A stretch of DNA of 64,000 nucleotides. It comes from Lycorma delicatula. Taxonomy: Eukaryota; Arthropoda; Insecta; Hemiptera; Fulgoridae. Numbering within the stretch: position 1 is the first letter of the stretch; each line of letters begins with the position of its first letter. Position numbers and translations under genes: made by a program. Below, piece by piece: positions 37,361-49,125 of this stretch. The stretch is taken from NCBI RefSeq assembly GCF_047948215.1, contig NC_134456.1:57181959-57245958 (forward strand), read 5' to 3'. The notes beneath the pieces are model-generated. The model made no database searches, was not told where the DNA came from, and saw only the letters and a list, made by a program, of their open reading frames with translations.

Positions 37361-38677
37361 TCTTATTATTATTATTATATTTACTATTACTGTTGTAAAA
37401 ATTCCACGTAGAATTTTTATAATAATAATAAGAAGATAACTTCTTTAGTGTTTAATTACTCTAAAAAATTAATCGAAGTTATCATTAAATTTATCATTAA
37501 AACATAGGTAAAAATAAACAGGTAAATCAATTTATGGTTTGAAAATTAATTTACGAAATTCCAATAGAGATAACTTATGATGTAATTTCATATTTTGATT
37601 AAAAAACATTCTATTTGTTCTATTATTTGAATTAAACTCCTACATTGCATGTAATTTAATATTAGCTTGCATTAATTTTATTTATTATGTGTTTGCAAAC
37701 CTCTGGAGCTATTCCCAGTCATCAATTTTCCGCGATTCCCTTGATAATGGAAAATTTCTCTAAGTTATTCAAATTTCCATAAATTTACTCAGTTCTATTA
37801 TTTAGTTTATCTGAATCTGTTTATAAATTATAATGTTTTAATTTACTATCATTTTATGTTGGTAAATTCGATGCAGATTGCAGTAAATATTTCATATTTT
37901 TTTAGATTTGGGATTCGATAGTTCAGTAATTAGCTGAAACGATCGATTTGGCTGTAAAGAGCTTCAGAATAAGAACTTTTTTGGAACATTGCCTTGAAAT
38001 TTTACGTTTGAATGTAATTACTAAAATAAAATAAAAATATTAATGAATTTATTTTTCCTTCCTTTTCGTATAAGCTTTTAGAATAGTATCTAAGATGTTT
38101 TAATTTTTCTTTAATAAATGATAAAAAAAACTAAAATAAAATAAGAATCTTGTTAATTGAATTTTGATTATTAATTTCATGATAGGATTTCATTTATTTA
38201 TTTTTGCAAATGTATTAATCTGAAGGTGCAAAATGAATTTGAGCTCAATCGGTGCAGAACATTTCGAGTTTTTGAAGCGTACACAAATGAACTTAACAGT
38301 TTTTATATATAAAAGAAGATAAAATATATAGGCTGTTTATAAGAAAATTGAATTATCACTGTAATGAGATGAAATAATTCAAAATAAAGAGTGGACCCTA
38401 CACACAATCAAGTTTAAACTCACTCAAGTTTAAACAAACCTGCTGCATAAACGCGTGTGAAAAATACAGAAATATAAAGTTTACATAATTTAAATTTGAG
38501 GTTATGTCGTCTGTTATCGACCTTAAATTGAGTGTAACTGAAGAACGGCTCTACCGATCTTCATAAAATTTCCACAAGCACAACTTCAGGTACACTACTA
38601 CAACAACTTATCTAAATTTCAATGAAATTGATCCAGTATTGTTGGAGACTTTCGAGTCTCAAATTTTCTTCATAGGC

Positions 38678-38708
<31 letters not shown>

Positions 38709-38709
38709 A
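37361..38709. other. AT-rich DNA, no gene recognised
   Basis: Begins with a TTA-rich run and a small imperfect stem around TTCCACGTAGAA (about 37399-37412), and ends in a (TA)n run at 38680-38704 next to the mariner. Confidence 0.45.
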
Positions 38710-39884
38710 CGAGGTGTGTGAGAAAAGTAATGAGACTGACTTTGTACTTCTAAAGTTTTTATTTTTTAACAACAATACTATCCCCTTTAAACTAGTCCCC
38801 TTGGGCAGCTACACACCAGCGGAGTCGTTGTTTCCACTCCTGGTAGCAGCGCTGGAAGGCTTCAACTGGTAGGGCTTTTAACTGGTCGGTCACAGTCTTT
38901 TGAATGTTCTCCAGAGTTACAAAATGACGTCCTTTTAGGACATGTTTCAATTTAGGGAAAAGGAAAAAGTCGCAAGGACTCAAATCAGGTGAATGGGGGT
39001 TGAGGAACCGTAGGAATGCGTTTTGAGGTCAAAAATTCCCTGACGAAAATGGCCGTGACACACAGGGAGTTGTCATGATGAAGCATTCACTTGTCTGCAA
39101 TGTCTGGTCTCACGCGAATCACTCTTTTCCTGAGCCTTTCAAGGACACCTTTGTAAAACACTTGGTTGACAGTTTTTCCTGGAGGAACAAATTCTTTATG
39201 CATGATACCCCTACTGTCAAAAAAGCAAATCAGGATGATTTTGATATTTGATTTGCTCGTTCGACATTTTTTCGGTCTAGGAGATGACGGGAGTGTGCCA
39301 CTCTTCGATTTTCCGCTTTGTTTCAGGATCATTCATCAGAACGATACTAGGATCGTTCACCTGAAATATCAGGATTCATATATCTAGGATTCATCACCTG
39401 TGATCACACGACTTAAGAATTCTTGGTCATTGTCAATCCTCTTAAGAAGATCAACGCACACGTTTCTTCGATTGTCATTTTGTTCCGTTTGAGGTTTTTC
39501 GGCACCAATTTCGCATGTCCAAATCGTCTGTCAGAATTGGATGTACGGTGAAAGTGTTTAAATTTAACTGTTCACTCATCATCCATATGGTTTAACGACG
39601 GTCTGATCTCACAAGAACCCTCACACGCTCAACGTTTTCGTCAGATTTTGAAGTTGAAGGTCTCCCTGAGCAAGGTTGATCTTCAACGTGTTCTCGGCCT
39701 TCCAAAACTGATTTGTGGCAGAGGAAAACTTGTGCTCTTGATAAGCAACGTTCCCCATAGGCCATTTTCAACTTTTCAAAGGTCACCATGTCGGTTTTCG
39801 ATGAATGTCTGGAAATATTCTGTTCGGATTTAGGTCCTTAATCGTCGACTGTGTGGAGAGATCCATCTAAATTTTCTTCAAAAT
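38710..39884 (-). pseudogene. mariner transposase (DD34D), decayed, 3' end intact
   Basis: Minus strand: KLKMAYGERCLSRAQVF and EGREHVEDQPCSGRPSTSK with ENVERVRVLVRSDRR (N-terminal DNA-binding domain, 39592-39789); TGDES (first Asp at 39393-39395) with the following W codon now a stop; then IICFFDSRGIMHKEFVPPGKTVN-like text, LHHDNSLCVTA (second Asp at 39072-39074), and SPCDFFLFPKLKHVLKGRHF (third Asp at 38969-38971). The D-to-D distance of 103 nt means D34D with a one-base frame change. The 3' end, CGAGGTGTGTGAGAAAAG, follows a TA and looks like a mariner terminal repeat. The 5' end is cut off where the next element starts. Plus-strand frames here are shadows. Confidence 0.85.
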
Positions 39885-40276
39885 GAACTTCCTAAGCTTT
39901 CAGAGGATGTTCCACTGGTAGGGCTAAGAGTTATGTATTTTTAACATGATAGAGCCCCAGAACATTTAAACGCCTTGTAACACAGCATCTTAATTAAACA
40001 TTCCTAAATAGGTAAATTGGCCGAGGAGGACCAATAGCGTGGCAAGCCAGATCTCCTGATTTGAACCCGTTAGATTTCTTTGTATGGGAACACATGAAGT
40101 CATTAGTGTATGCTCAAAAATTCAACAATGTACGTGAACTTTTACAAAAAATCATGGTTGCCGCCCAAGAAATAAAAATCAGCCCACGAATGTTAGAGGA
40201 GGCAGCGGCGTCCTTAAATCATCGCGTTGAAATGTGCATTGCCAATGGAGGTGGATATTTTGAGCAGCTAATGTAA
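39885..40276 (+). pseudogene. Tc1/mariner-superfamily transposase C-terminus (family T), fragment
   Basis: The plus strand reads LPKLSEDVPLVGL, then HDRAPEHLN (second catalytic Asp region), then in another frame IGRGGPIAWQARSPDLNPLDFFVWEHMKSLVYAQKF, and VRELLQKIMVAAQEIKISPRML with VEMCIANGGGYFEQ at the end. This is the C-terminal half of a Tc1/mariner DDE transposase distinct from the abutting mariner. It belongs to the same broad group as the elements at 49.0 and 54.8 kb. The last 71 codons (40061-40276) are still open and end in a natural stop. The N-terminal half is missing. Confidence 0.78.
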
Positions 40277-40300
40277 TACTCACTGTAAGTTTACGAAATA

Positions 40301-41120
40301 TAAAATAAAATAATTTAAATGAAAAATACAGTGGAATATTTAAATGAACATTTGGTTAAAATTATTTTGACAGAAATAGGCTTTTTTAATTTAAATTTTC
40401 GTTTGCAGTGTTCAGTTTTCATTACTGTTTCGTTGTGTATGGTTTTCAATAAAATTTGAAAATGTTGTGTTCAGTGCTCATAGACAATGTTCGTCAGTTT
40501 TTTAAGAATTAAATCCTCTACAAATATTGTAGAAAACATTTTTGTATTTATTACTTATTTAAGAAAGTTCAATAAGTAATAAATGAAATAGCTAAATAAG
40601 TAATGTTTAAACTAAACATTAAAAAGTTGTTTTTTGGACCCTTAATTTTGGATTTTAAGTCAAAAAAAAGTCATAAAAAATAAAGGAGATACAGTTTTGC
40701 GACATATTTTATTAGATTTTTGAGTTCAAAAACTATACAAAATCATTAATTTTTCCTCTCAATTAACGTCAAAAAAATTTCAGTACGACCTAATTTCACT
40801 GGGAAAGCTGAGACCCAGGCGAAATCTTTCACTATCCGTAACTCGCTAACGAAGCGTTACACAACTTTTTTTATTGTTTTGATAAGAGGAATACGCCTGT
40901 AAAGTACTGCAGATTCCGAATATTTCAGTCTATATATAGACGTTTTGGACAGTCTACATATCCAAAAAATCTGGAAACGGCTTATTTATAGAAAACTGTG
41001 TATGAATGCGTTACCAGAATAAATGTAGTTGATTACAGTATCAAAGAATTTACTGTGAATTGTATTTAAAATTATTGTCAGCCATCTTGGATCCGCCATA
41101 TTGATTCAATTTTACTTTTG
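40301..41120. other. Noncoding DNA, possible repeat of unknown family
   Basis: The segment 40800-41100 has higher complexity (for example CGTAACTCGCTAACGAAGCG) than typical spacer here, and may be the body of a noncoding repeat. No second copy was found in the window. Confidence 0.3.
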
Positions 41121-41805
41121 CTTCCTTGTAAAAAGTAAAGGAAGTATTGTGATCGGCAAAAATCTCGGTTTTCAGATTTCAACGGAAATATCTAGTTTTA
41201 CCACTCTGAATCCAATTTTATTAGTTTTGGCGGGGGGCTATACGTTCGTACGTATGTGCATATGTATCTCGCATAACTCAAAAAAAATTAGCCGTAGGAT
41301 GTTAAAATTTTGCATTTAAGACTATTGTAACATCTAATTGTGCACCTTCTCTTTTGATTGCAATCGACTGGACCAAACAATTGTCAAAAAAGCCCTCATT
41401 GAGAGTTTTTCAATGATATAGAATAAGTGGTACTTATTTTCGTTGGTTCCAGTGTTATAGGCCAAATAAAATTTTAATTAACAAACTATTTATATCTTAC
41501 AAGGGGAAGGCACATCGGTTTAAATCCGACTTCATCTCCATTTTTTAACCTTTTTTTTTATTTAAATATATTAATTTATTAATAATTATTAACCTCTAAT
41601 TATGAAAGAAAGTTTTACAATAGATAATAATTCAATAATAATTATTTATGACAATATTTTTAATAATTGAATAATTAAAATTAGAAAAAAAAATCAAAAG
41701 TTATTAATGAATTAAAATTTTATGTACTTTACATTAAAAATAAAATGGTATATGCAATTTAATAGGCGTATAAGGAAGTCATGTGTTGTCCACATCAGAT
41801 TTTTT
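41121..41805 (+). repeat. Inverted repeat unit, left copy
   Basis: Starts with a small hairpin CTTCCTT...AAGGAAG (41121-41144), followed by TATTGTGATCGGCAAAAATC, TTTCAACGGAAATATC, a TACGTATGTGCATATGTATCTCGCATAACTC block, and GATTGCAATCGACTG. A tRNA B-box-like word (ATCGGTTTAAATCCGAC) at about 41517 and an AT-rich segment then end near CCACATCAGAT. All these blocks recur in reverse order and complement at 45150-45716. The right copy lacks about 90 bases present here near 41398-41490. Confidence 0.82.
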
Positions 41806-42139
41806 TAAATGGCATGATGGTCATATTATACATGATTTCAATGTAGATTTGAACGGGAAAACTTTACCCGTTTTTAATTTTCAACAGGAAGGTGTTCCGG
41901 GTTTGAATCCCAAACAGGAATAATATTTATCGCAAGGAAAAATACCCATTGTATCTAAAATAAACATAACTTCATTAAAATTTGGCATGAGTATTTGTAA
42001 TCCAAAAGTTGTAGTAAAACTAGAAGAAAAACTAAATAAACCAATAATAATTTTTTTAAAAACAATATTTCAGCGAGAATTGATATAGTTATTTAATAAA
42101 ACTTACAGTTTTGTATTAAATGGAAAATAAATTCGTATT

Positions 42140-42142
<3 letters not shown>

Positions 42143-42185
<43 letters not shown>
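42143..42185. repeat. (TA)n microsatellite
   Basis: About 20 uninterrupted TA units. Confidence 0.93.
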
Positions 42186-42189
<4 letters not shown>

Positions 42190-43044
42190 TTAAAAATACA
42201 TCTTTTTCCATACATCTTAAAAAAATAGTACATTAGGATTACTCCATGTACAGATTTTTACAAATTGACTACCAAATCCAAAAACAACTTTATCAAAATA
42301 TTTCGAAAATTTATTGGTTTTGTCGTCTAGTCGTAAAATATACGAACGAATCATAAATTAATTGTTGGGTGCACATAGTATTCAATGAAAACCTTTCCCA
42401 GTTATAGAAAACTTTCTGAGTCAACGATTTAAAATACTCAGCTGAAGAATGTATGCGTTGTCACGTACTGAAACGAGTTCTAAGTTCTTCAATCAATATT
42501 TCAACAAAAAATGTTTATCTCAGAATCTTATTCGTACTTTAGAAGATAAAATTTACTTAACATAATAGTACTTTTAGCAAACAATTACTTCGTAATTTGG
42601 AATTCTACATAAGAAATGAAAAATTTATTCAGCATTATTATAATACATTAAAACAGATTACATTACTTGAAATTAAAACACAACAAAATTGTCGTTGTAT
42701 CAGTTAACAATTTTCACAAAATGATTTAATAAATGAATAATACATTTTATCACGAAATAATATTAAAAATATTTTTAAATTAATAACATTTTAGTTTGGA
42801 ATCACTGGTTGAAATACTAGAAAATAATATTCGTCACATTTCCGATTTAAGTTATTTCAGAGTTACTTTAATTCCTATTTCATAAATTTTGCGAAAATTC
42901 ACACCTAGGAAAGTAAATCTCAAAATAATTTCGCTAGTGAGATAAAGGGTTCGTTTATTTTATTACTATAATCTCAGACATGCTTCTAAAAGTATTTTTA
43001 AGGCGAAAGATAAATTAAATTATTTTAAATTATTTTTTAACTTG

Positions 43045-43125
43045 CTAGGATTCAAACCGAAACCAGCTGATCTAGAATCTAATATGCCAACAGTAGGTAA
43101 CCACTACATCAATTGATTAAAAAGA
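43045..43125 (-). repeat. tRNA-like SINE head fragment
   Basis: On the minus strand, TGTAGTGGTTACCTACTG resembles a Pol III A box, and GGTTTGAATCCTAGC resembles a B box, about 50 bases apart. It cannot fold into a full tRNA with a paired acceptor stem as far as I can see, so a decayed SINE head is the better reading. Confidence 0.35.
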
Positions 43126-45149
43126 ACAATTCCTTTCAATTTTGGTAAATTTTATTTTAGTTGAATTTTATCTCTTCAAATGTTTTCCGGAAAATGCATC
43201 CTTATTAGGCTAAGTAATTTGATAAGAATTTTTGCCAAGAGAAGGAAGTCATAAAGTTAATGAATTTTTTCCAGGAATGTTGTTGTTTTTATGTTATTTT
43301 ATTTGCCTTTGAAATTCTTTTCTAAAATATATCCTGAGCATGTGAATTACATCAAAAATTGCCAATTGAAGGAGTCCTCATTTTCAGTTTTAGTATGTAT
43401 TATGAAAAAAATTGTTTCAAATCTTATCTTCTATAATATTTTAAAATCATATTATTACAATACATTGACACTGAATAAATAAAAAATAAAAAAAATAAAA
43501 ATTGTTTTTAGTTTTACTTGATTTTAATTCCTTTCAATTAAATTCTTCTTGAAATTAATGGCAATAAAAAGTGAAAGGTAGTTTCAATGAATATAATTTA
43601 AAATTTCCATAGGGGTATGTTTTCTTTGGTAAGGAGTGGTAACCTCTCTGTAAATATTCTAAGATAATTAAGAATTCCATTATGACTAAGGCAAGTTCAA
43701 AAAGTTTTCTTAAGTTCATTCTATCTAATATAAATGGGTAATCATTTCATACATAAAGAATATATTGGACAATTTCAAAAGTTGTAAATAAATAACTGAA
43801 AAAAAAATTCTTTACAATGAAAGAAATATATATAAAAACAAGGATAAAAGAAAATAATTAAAATCTTTAAGGAATACGTCAAAATTTTAGTTTACGTAAC
43901 TAAAAAAAATGTTTGCAGCATACTGAATTATATAAAATAGCCTTGTGCAGTATTAATACTTCAGATAAATTATTATAAAAGCAATGTGACTTCAAATACA
44001 TCTCAGTCCAAAATATTTCATAAAAAGCTGTCAAAATCATAAATAGAAAGTAGCCAAAGTGGTATTAAGCTATAAAAAAGAAATTAACCTAGAAGAGTGT
44101 GTAGTTTGAGAGGATCAAAATAGAAACAGAACATTTACAAAGAAAAACGGTTCCAGTTAAAGTAAAATTCATAAATATTAAAACTGTTGATACAACACCA
44201 AACTATAAAACTGTTTGATATTTTAAATTGCTGGATGAAAGGACACGTGTAAAATGTACATTTAAGAGGAAATGAGAAATACCTCAGTCACGAGGTGAGT
44301 CTGATAAAGAAGTAATATGTACAACGAATTTCAGGAAAAGACAGTTAAACCGATTTAAAAATAAAGGAAAATATTAAATACGAACAGAAGTATATATAAT
44401 TTCAAAGAAAAAAATAAATTGAATTTTATTTAAAAAAACAAATAATGTAGTCATTAAAATTTGCAACGTTAAAATTATGCATAGAAGCTAACCTCAAAGT
44501 ATTTTATAACTTAACTTTTTAGAAAATAAATACATTTATATCAAATATATTTCAAAATTATTTAGTCCTTGAACTTTAGCCACGTTATAAAATAAAGCAT
44601 ATAAAAATAAAATCGTAAACTAAACGAAAACGTTATAAAATTAATTAGCAAGAAACTCTGTATGTTACACAACTGCTGTGTCAAATTTTTTTCTTATGGA
44701 AATGTAAACATTATCTATAGGTAAACTTTATCTACAGAAAAAAGAATAAAAAGTAATACCAATTTGTTTATTTTATTTCGTCAATGCAAATTTACGTCTA
44801 ATTAAAGCTATCAATTTGCTCATTTTTACTTTAACGGCTGTAGCTGGATTGCTGCTGCATAGCAGCTATAGCTATGAAAGGTAATATATCAATTCAAAAT
44901 GATATATTATAAATTATGATGAATGAGATCGATTCAAAATTATATCAGATTTTTTGTGAATGTCTATGTTTCATAAACCTCTGAGTCTAGAAACGCAAAA
45001 AAAAAATCAATTGAAATTTAAAAAATGTATCAATCTTTATAAAATGTATATATCTTGTTCCTGCATTTTGATTAATACCTCTTGACTAGTTCAAGATAAA
45101 TTCTTTGAAAATGGCTCAACATATTTCGATGAATGGGCATTAAATTTTG

Positions 45150-45716
45150 GAAAAAAGCTGATCTGGACATCACATGACTTCAATGTACGCCTAAATTACG
45201 TATACACATTTTTATAAAATGAAAAGTACATAAAATATTATATTTCATTGATAACATCGGATATTTGTTATTATTGAATTATTATTTATTGTTAAAAAGA
45301 ATTTACAATCAGAGGTTAATAATTATTAATAAATCAATATAGTTAAATGAAAAAAAAAAGAAATGAAGTAGGATTCGAACCGATGTTCTTCCACTTCTTA
45401 TTACTGCAGTTAAGAAACTGTCCAAAATCATTTTTTTTTTTATTTTGGGCTTTTTGGAAATATTGCAGTCGATTGCAATCAAAAGGGGAGCTGCATAAGT
45501 AGATGTGACAACAGTCCTAAATCTAAAATTTCAACATTCTACAGGTAATCGTTTTTGAGTTATGAGAGATACATACGTATATACGAACGGGCGTACAGAA
45601 ATAACGCCGAAACTAGTCAAAATGGATTCAGGGATGGTCAAAATAGATATTTCCGTTGAAATCTGAAAACCGAAATTTTTCGTAATCACAATACTTCCTT
45701 ACTTCGTACAAGGAAG
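45150..45716 (-). repeat. Inverted repeat unit, right copy
   Basis: Reverse complement of the 41121-41805 unit. The outer tip is the hairpin CTTCCTTACTTCGTACAAGGAAG (45694-45716), then CACAATACTTCC, GGAAATATC/GATATTTCC words, the GAGATACATACGTATAT block, and CAGTCGATTGCAATC. The B-box-like GGATTCGAACCGATG at about 45371 follows. It keeps the hairpin better than the left copy does. Confidence 0.82.
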
Positions 45717-47421
45717 TAGTAAAAAAGTGGTGGGGTAGTTTTAAGATATTTTTAATTTTTTACTTTTTATACAGTGGCCGTAAAAAATTGAACTATAGTA
45801 CAATAAAAGTATATATATTACCGTAAATATTACTTTTTTGTAAAATATGGACACGTGATTTATTTTAAACGATTAATAAACAGCTGAGATATGATTTAAA
45901 CTATTAAAGTAGAAGGCGAAAATTATGTATGAAAACAGGCTTAAAATTGCCAGACTACATAATTTCCTAACTGTATCCATACAGACAAGGAGTTTGTAAG
46001 ATGTTACCCGGTTTACATTTATTAGTTCTCTTCTAATATCATTAAACGGATTTTATATTTTATTAAATTTAATCTAAAGATATTTTAATTAAAAATATTT
46101 CCTTATATAGGAAGTATACTCGTACAACTGGTAATTAACTTTAACGTGAGGTAACATCACTACATTCGGTATAGACTAATGAAATATCGTTAGGGACACT
46201 GTAGAATCCGATTTCTAAAATGTTTTACTAATTTTTTTTATCTAAAATCAATTTAAAAACTGTTTCCTATTTGTATTTTGTAATTTATTTCATATATTTA
46301 AAAGTTAAAATAATAAATGCATTAATATTTAAAAATTCAATAATGTATTTGGAATAAAGGTCTGTCAAGGGCAAAGCCGGGAATGTTATACAACCATTTG
46401 CCGTAAGTTTACGAGTTTAATGGCAAATGTATTTTGCAGCGCATTAAAAATGAAAAATTTTAGAGTGATAAAAGAGAGTCGTGTATAAAACTCAATGGTT
46501 TTGTTTTTAGTCATGCATAAATAGTTTTTTTAAATTTCTTGAAAGCAAAATTATATTTTACTTTTTAGTACGAATTCGTTTTTTCGGATTTTTATTTATT
46601 TATTTTTTTTTTTGAAGAAGGAAAGCATGTCGTTTTTATTCTATTTTTTTAAATTTCGTCAATAATTATTTTAAATACAATATGTGTGGATAAAAATTAC
46701 TCTGAACGATGTTACAGACTATTTAAAAAATAATATTAATAAATAAAAGTTTGCTTTTATTTTTACTACTTGCGTTATCGCATTATTTTACCCTTTTTCA
46801 ACATTTATTTGTAAAAATAAAATTGAGCATGTTAAAAATAATAATTACTTTAAACTATAGTTTCCTTAAATTGTTATTAAATCATCCATCTTATCCTCTG
46901 AAGCAATATCTAATGGTGGTCTCGGAGGTCAGAAAAAAAAGGATCTTTTATTAAGGATAATGTTATTAAAGGATGACTTTGTATTGAAAAATACACGTAA
47001 AACTCTTCGATACCGAAAGTAATATATATTTTTTCTTGTACAGCTGTTTTAGTCATATTTCTATAAAATCATTTTAATGAGGAAAATAAAGCGAACGAAA
47101 TAATTTTTACTAACTGACCGGCTAGGATTGGTATAGTAGTATCCAGTACAACTTGATGAGGCTATTTTTAATGAAATTCAATACTACAGACATAAAATTT
47201 AGGCCAGAAATGTTAAATGCCTATATTTTTTATTGAAGTAAAATATCCTGTTTAGAGTAGCCTTTAGAAAAAGTACACATAATGGAAGAAAATGCAGTCT
47301 GCAAAAACGTTTTGAGGGAACTCAGAAAAGTATGAAAATGATACCGCTTTAAACGCACACACCCATTCTGGTTTTCATACAGAGTAACAATATTTTTAAA
47401 ACAATCCAAAAGCAGTAAAGG
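45717..47421. other. AT-rich DNA, no gene recognised
   Basis: A 67-codon frame at 46751-46954 has no recognisable motif. Confidence 0.45.
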
Positions 47422-47467
47422 ATTTAATTTACTGGAAGTAACCTAGGTTACTTCCAGTAAATTAAAT
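47422..47467. repeat. Perfect 46-bp palindrome, no loop
   Basis: Both 23-bp arms meet at CCTAGG with no spacer (centre between 47444 and 47445). It is followed within 20 bases by a second hairpin. Confidence 0.93.
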
Positions 47468-47484
47468 TATTATTTAATTATTAT

Positions 47485-47536
47485 TAAATTATTATTTACA
47501 TTCATCCGATAATGGATGAATGTAAATAATAATTTA
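47485..47536. repeat. Perfect hairpin, 23-bp arms, 6-nt loop
   Basis: Left arm 47485-47507, loop GATAAT, right arm 47514-47536. The arms contain TTTACATTCATCC and its complement. It is paired with the 46-bp palindrome just upstream. Confidence 0.93.
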
Positions 47537-47992
47537 GCTACGGAATATCATTGATCTCATATTTCAGCAGTTGTTCTATAATGCAGTAAATATAGATTAT
47601 AATTCGATAAAGGTACTATATTATCAACATTAATCATAAAGGCATCTGTATATTGGCCGAAGATTGAAAGTTAAATCCTAATTTTTTTTTAAACAATTAA
47701 ATTTTTAAACATAATAAATTCCATTAAAAAAACGATCGTTAACGAATGATACTAATATTATTAATACTGGCTAACCGAATGAGTGAAACGTGTCACATCA
47801 TGATTTTTTATATCTGCTGTTTATAATTTTTATTTAAATATGAGAGTAGTTTGTAACGGTCTTAACCGATCAACCTATTTCATTTCAGCTATATATTTTT
47901 AGATTGTGAATGAAACTTTCTCGTAACTACGTTATCATAACGACAAAATATTTTCCAAGAAAGTTGAAAGAACGAACATCATACACAAATAA
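47537..47992. other. No recognised gene
   Basis: AT-rich flank of the SINE. The 61-codon frame at 47910-48095 runs from this flank into the SINE and is not a gene. Confidence 0.4.
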
Positions 47993-48007
47993 AGGCGCTT
48001 CTATGCT

Positions 48008-48308
48008 TCTTTATTTTTCCTGTTTATTTCCGTTAATTACCTTTCAGATAATACTTCAGAGGATGAATGAGGATGATATGTATGAATGTAAATGAAGTGC
48101 AGTCTTGTACAGTCTCAGGTCGACCATTTCTGAGATGTGTGGATAATTGAAACCCAACCACCAAAGAACACCGGTATCCACGATCTAGTATTCAAATCCG
48201 TGTAAAAATAACTGACTTTACTAGGACTTGAACGCTGGAACTCTAGACTTCAAAATCAGCTAGCTGATTTGAGAAGCCGCGTTCACCATTAGACCAACCA
48301 GTTCGGTC
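48008..48308 (-). mobile_element. tRNA-derived SINE, family S1, copy 1
   Basis: On the minus strand the head carries TTGGTCTAATGGTGAACGCG (A box) and CGTTCAAGTCC (B box). A family body follows (words ATACTAGATCGTGGATACCGG and TTGGTGGTTGGGTTTCAATT), then an A-rich tail. It is flanked by AGGCGCTTCTATGCT (47993-48007) and AGGCGCTTCTGTGCT (48309-48323), a 15-bp target duplication with one mismatch. The body aligns end to end with the copy at 55029-55332. It has no coding capacity and would be transcribed by RNA polymerase III and mobilised by a LINE. Confidence 0.9.
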
Positions 48309-48323
48309 AGGCGCTTCTGTGCT

Positions 48324-49034
48324 ATCGATACTTTTACCCTTACTATAAACATCTGTAACTGGTTGGTTAAATTTTAAAATCTGTATTTTGCTTTATTTTT
48401 TTAAAGTGATAACCAAATTTTTTCTTAGTATTTAAAACTAATATTTTTTATCTTTTAATTGTACATCAGAACTCTAACCAGTAACACTTCAGGAAGTAAT
48501 TGTGCGTGGATTAACATTACAAATCAAAAATACTGATATCTTAACCCTATTTAAGAAAGAATTCTGTATTTAGGAATTTCGATCAACACCAGGAATCTGT
48601 ACGAAAATCGTAGAGTAGTAAATAGTATTGATAATACATGGTGAAAAACCAATATTTTTCATATTTCCATTTTTTATTTTACGTTTGCATCTTTTCCGCA
48701 GGTTATATTTCGTTTTTCATTGTATAAATATATTTTGCTGGCTAAAATGAGACATTGTTTCATCAGTCACAAAAAACATAACTGAATTAAAAATGATATA
48801 TTGATTAAAAAGTTTAAAAGGCTTCATTTAGGAATTTTCATTAAAATGAAACAAATATCATTAAAATTTCTCAATTTCCTTTCTTAATATATAAATTTCT
48901 GTTGAAAAAAGAGAAAATGGCAGATAAAGGGGAAATAAAGCAAATAGAGTGATTGTCTAAATAAAGTTTTTTTTGTTTTGATTTTAATGTCCTGATTCAC
49001 GCCCTTAAGTTTGACTAACATCCTTGCGTATATA
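48324..49034. other. AT-rich DNA, no gene recognised
   Basis: Spacer between the S1 SINE and the Tc1/mariner element. Confidence 0.4.
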
Positions 49035-49125
49035 TACAGGTAATTCAGGGAAACGGGACATTTAAAAATTTTTATTAGTAGTCTTGGGCAAGTATCAGCA
49101 CTGAATAACTTATAGAAACCAGTTC

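Larger units (their letters stand above)
41806..45149. other. AT-rich DNA between the inverted units; no gene recognised
   Basis: No transposase or other protein can be read. A 63-codon frame at 43291-43482 is F/L/K-rich without motif. It contains a (TA)n run at about 42143-42185, a B-box-like word at 41896-41910, and a tRNA-like segment at 43045-43125. Confidence 0.45.

Noticed and set aside
45366..45420. tRNA gene suggested by GGTTCGAATCCTAC on the minus strand
   Set aside because: The B-box-like word lies inside the inverted repeat unit and its mirror copy at about 41517 is degenerate; there is no paired acceptor stem.
47910..48095. 61-codon open frame
   Set aside because: It crosses from flank through the target duplication into the antisense strand of an S1 SINE.
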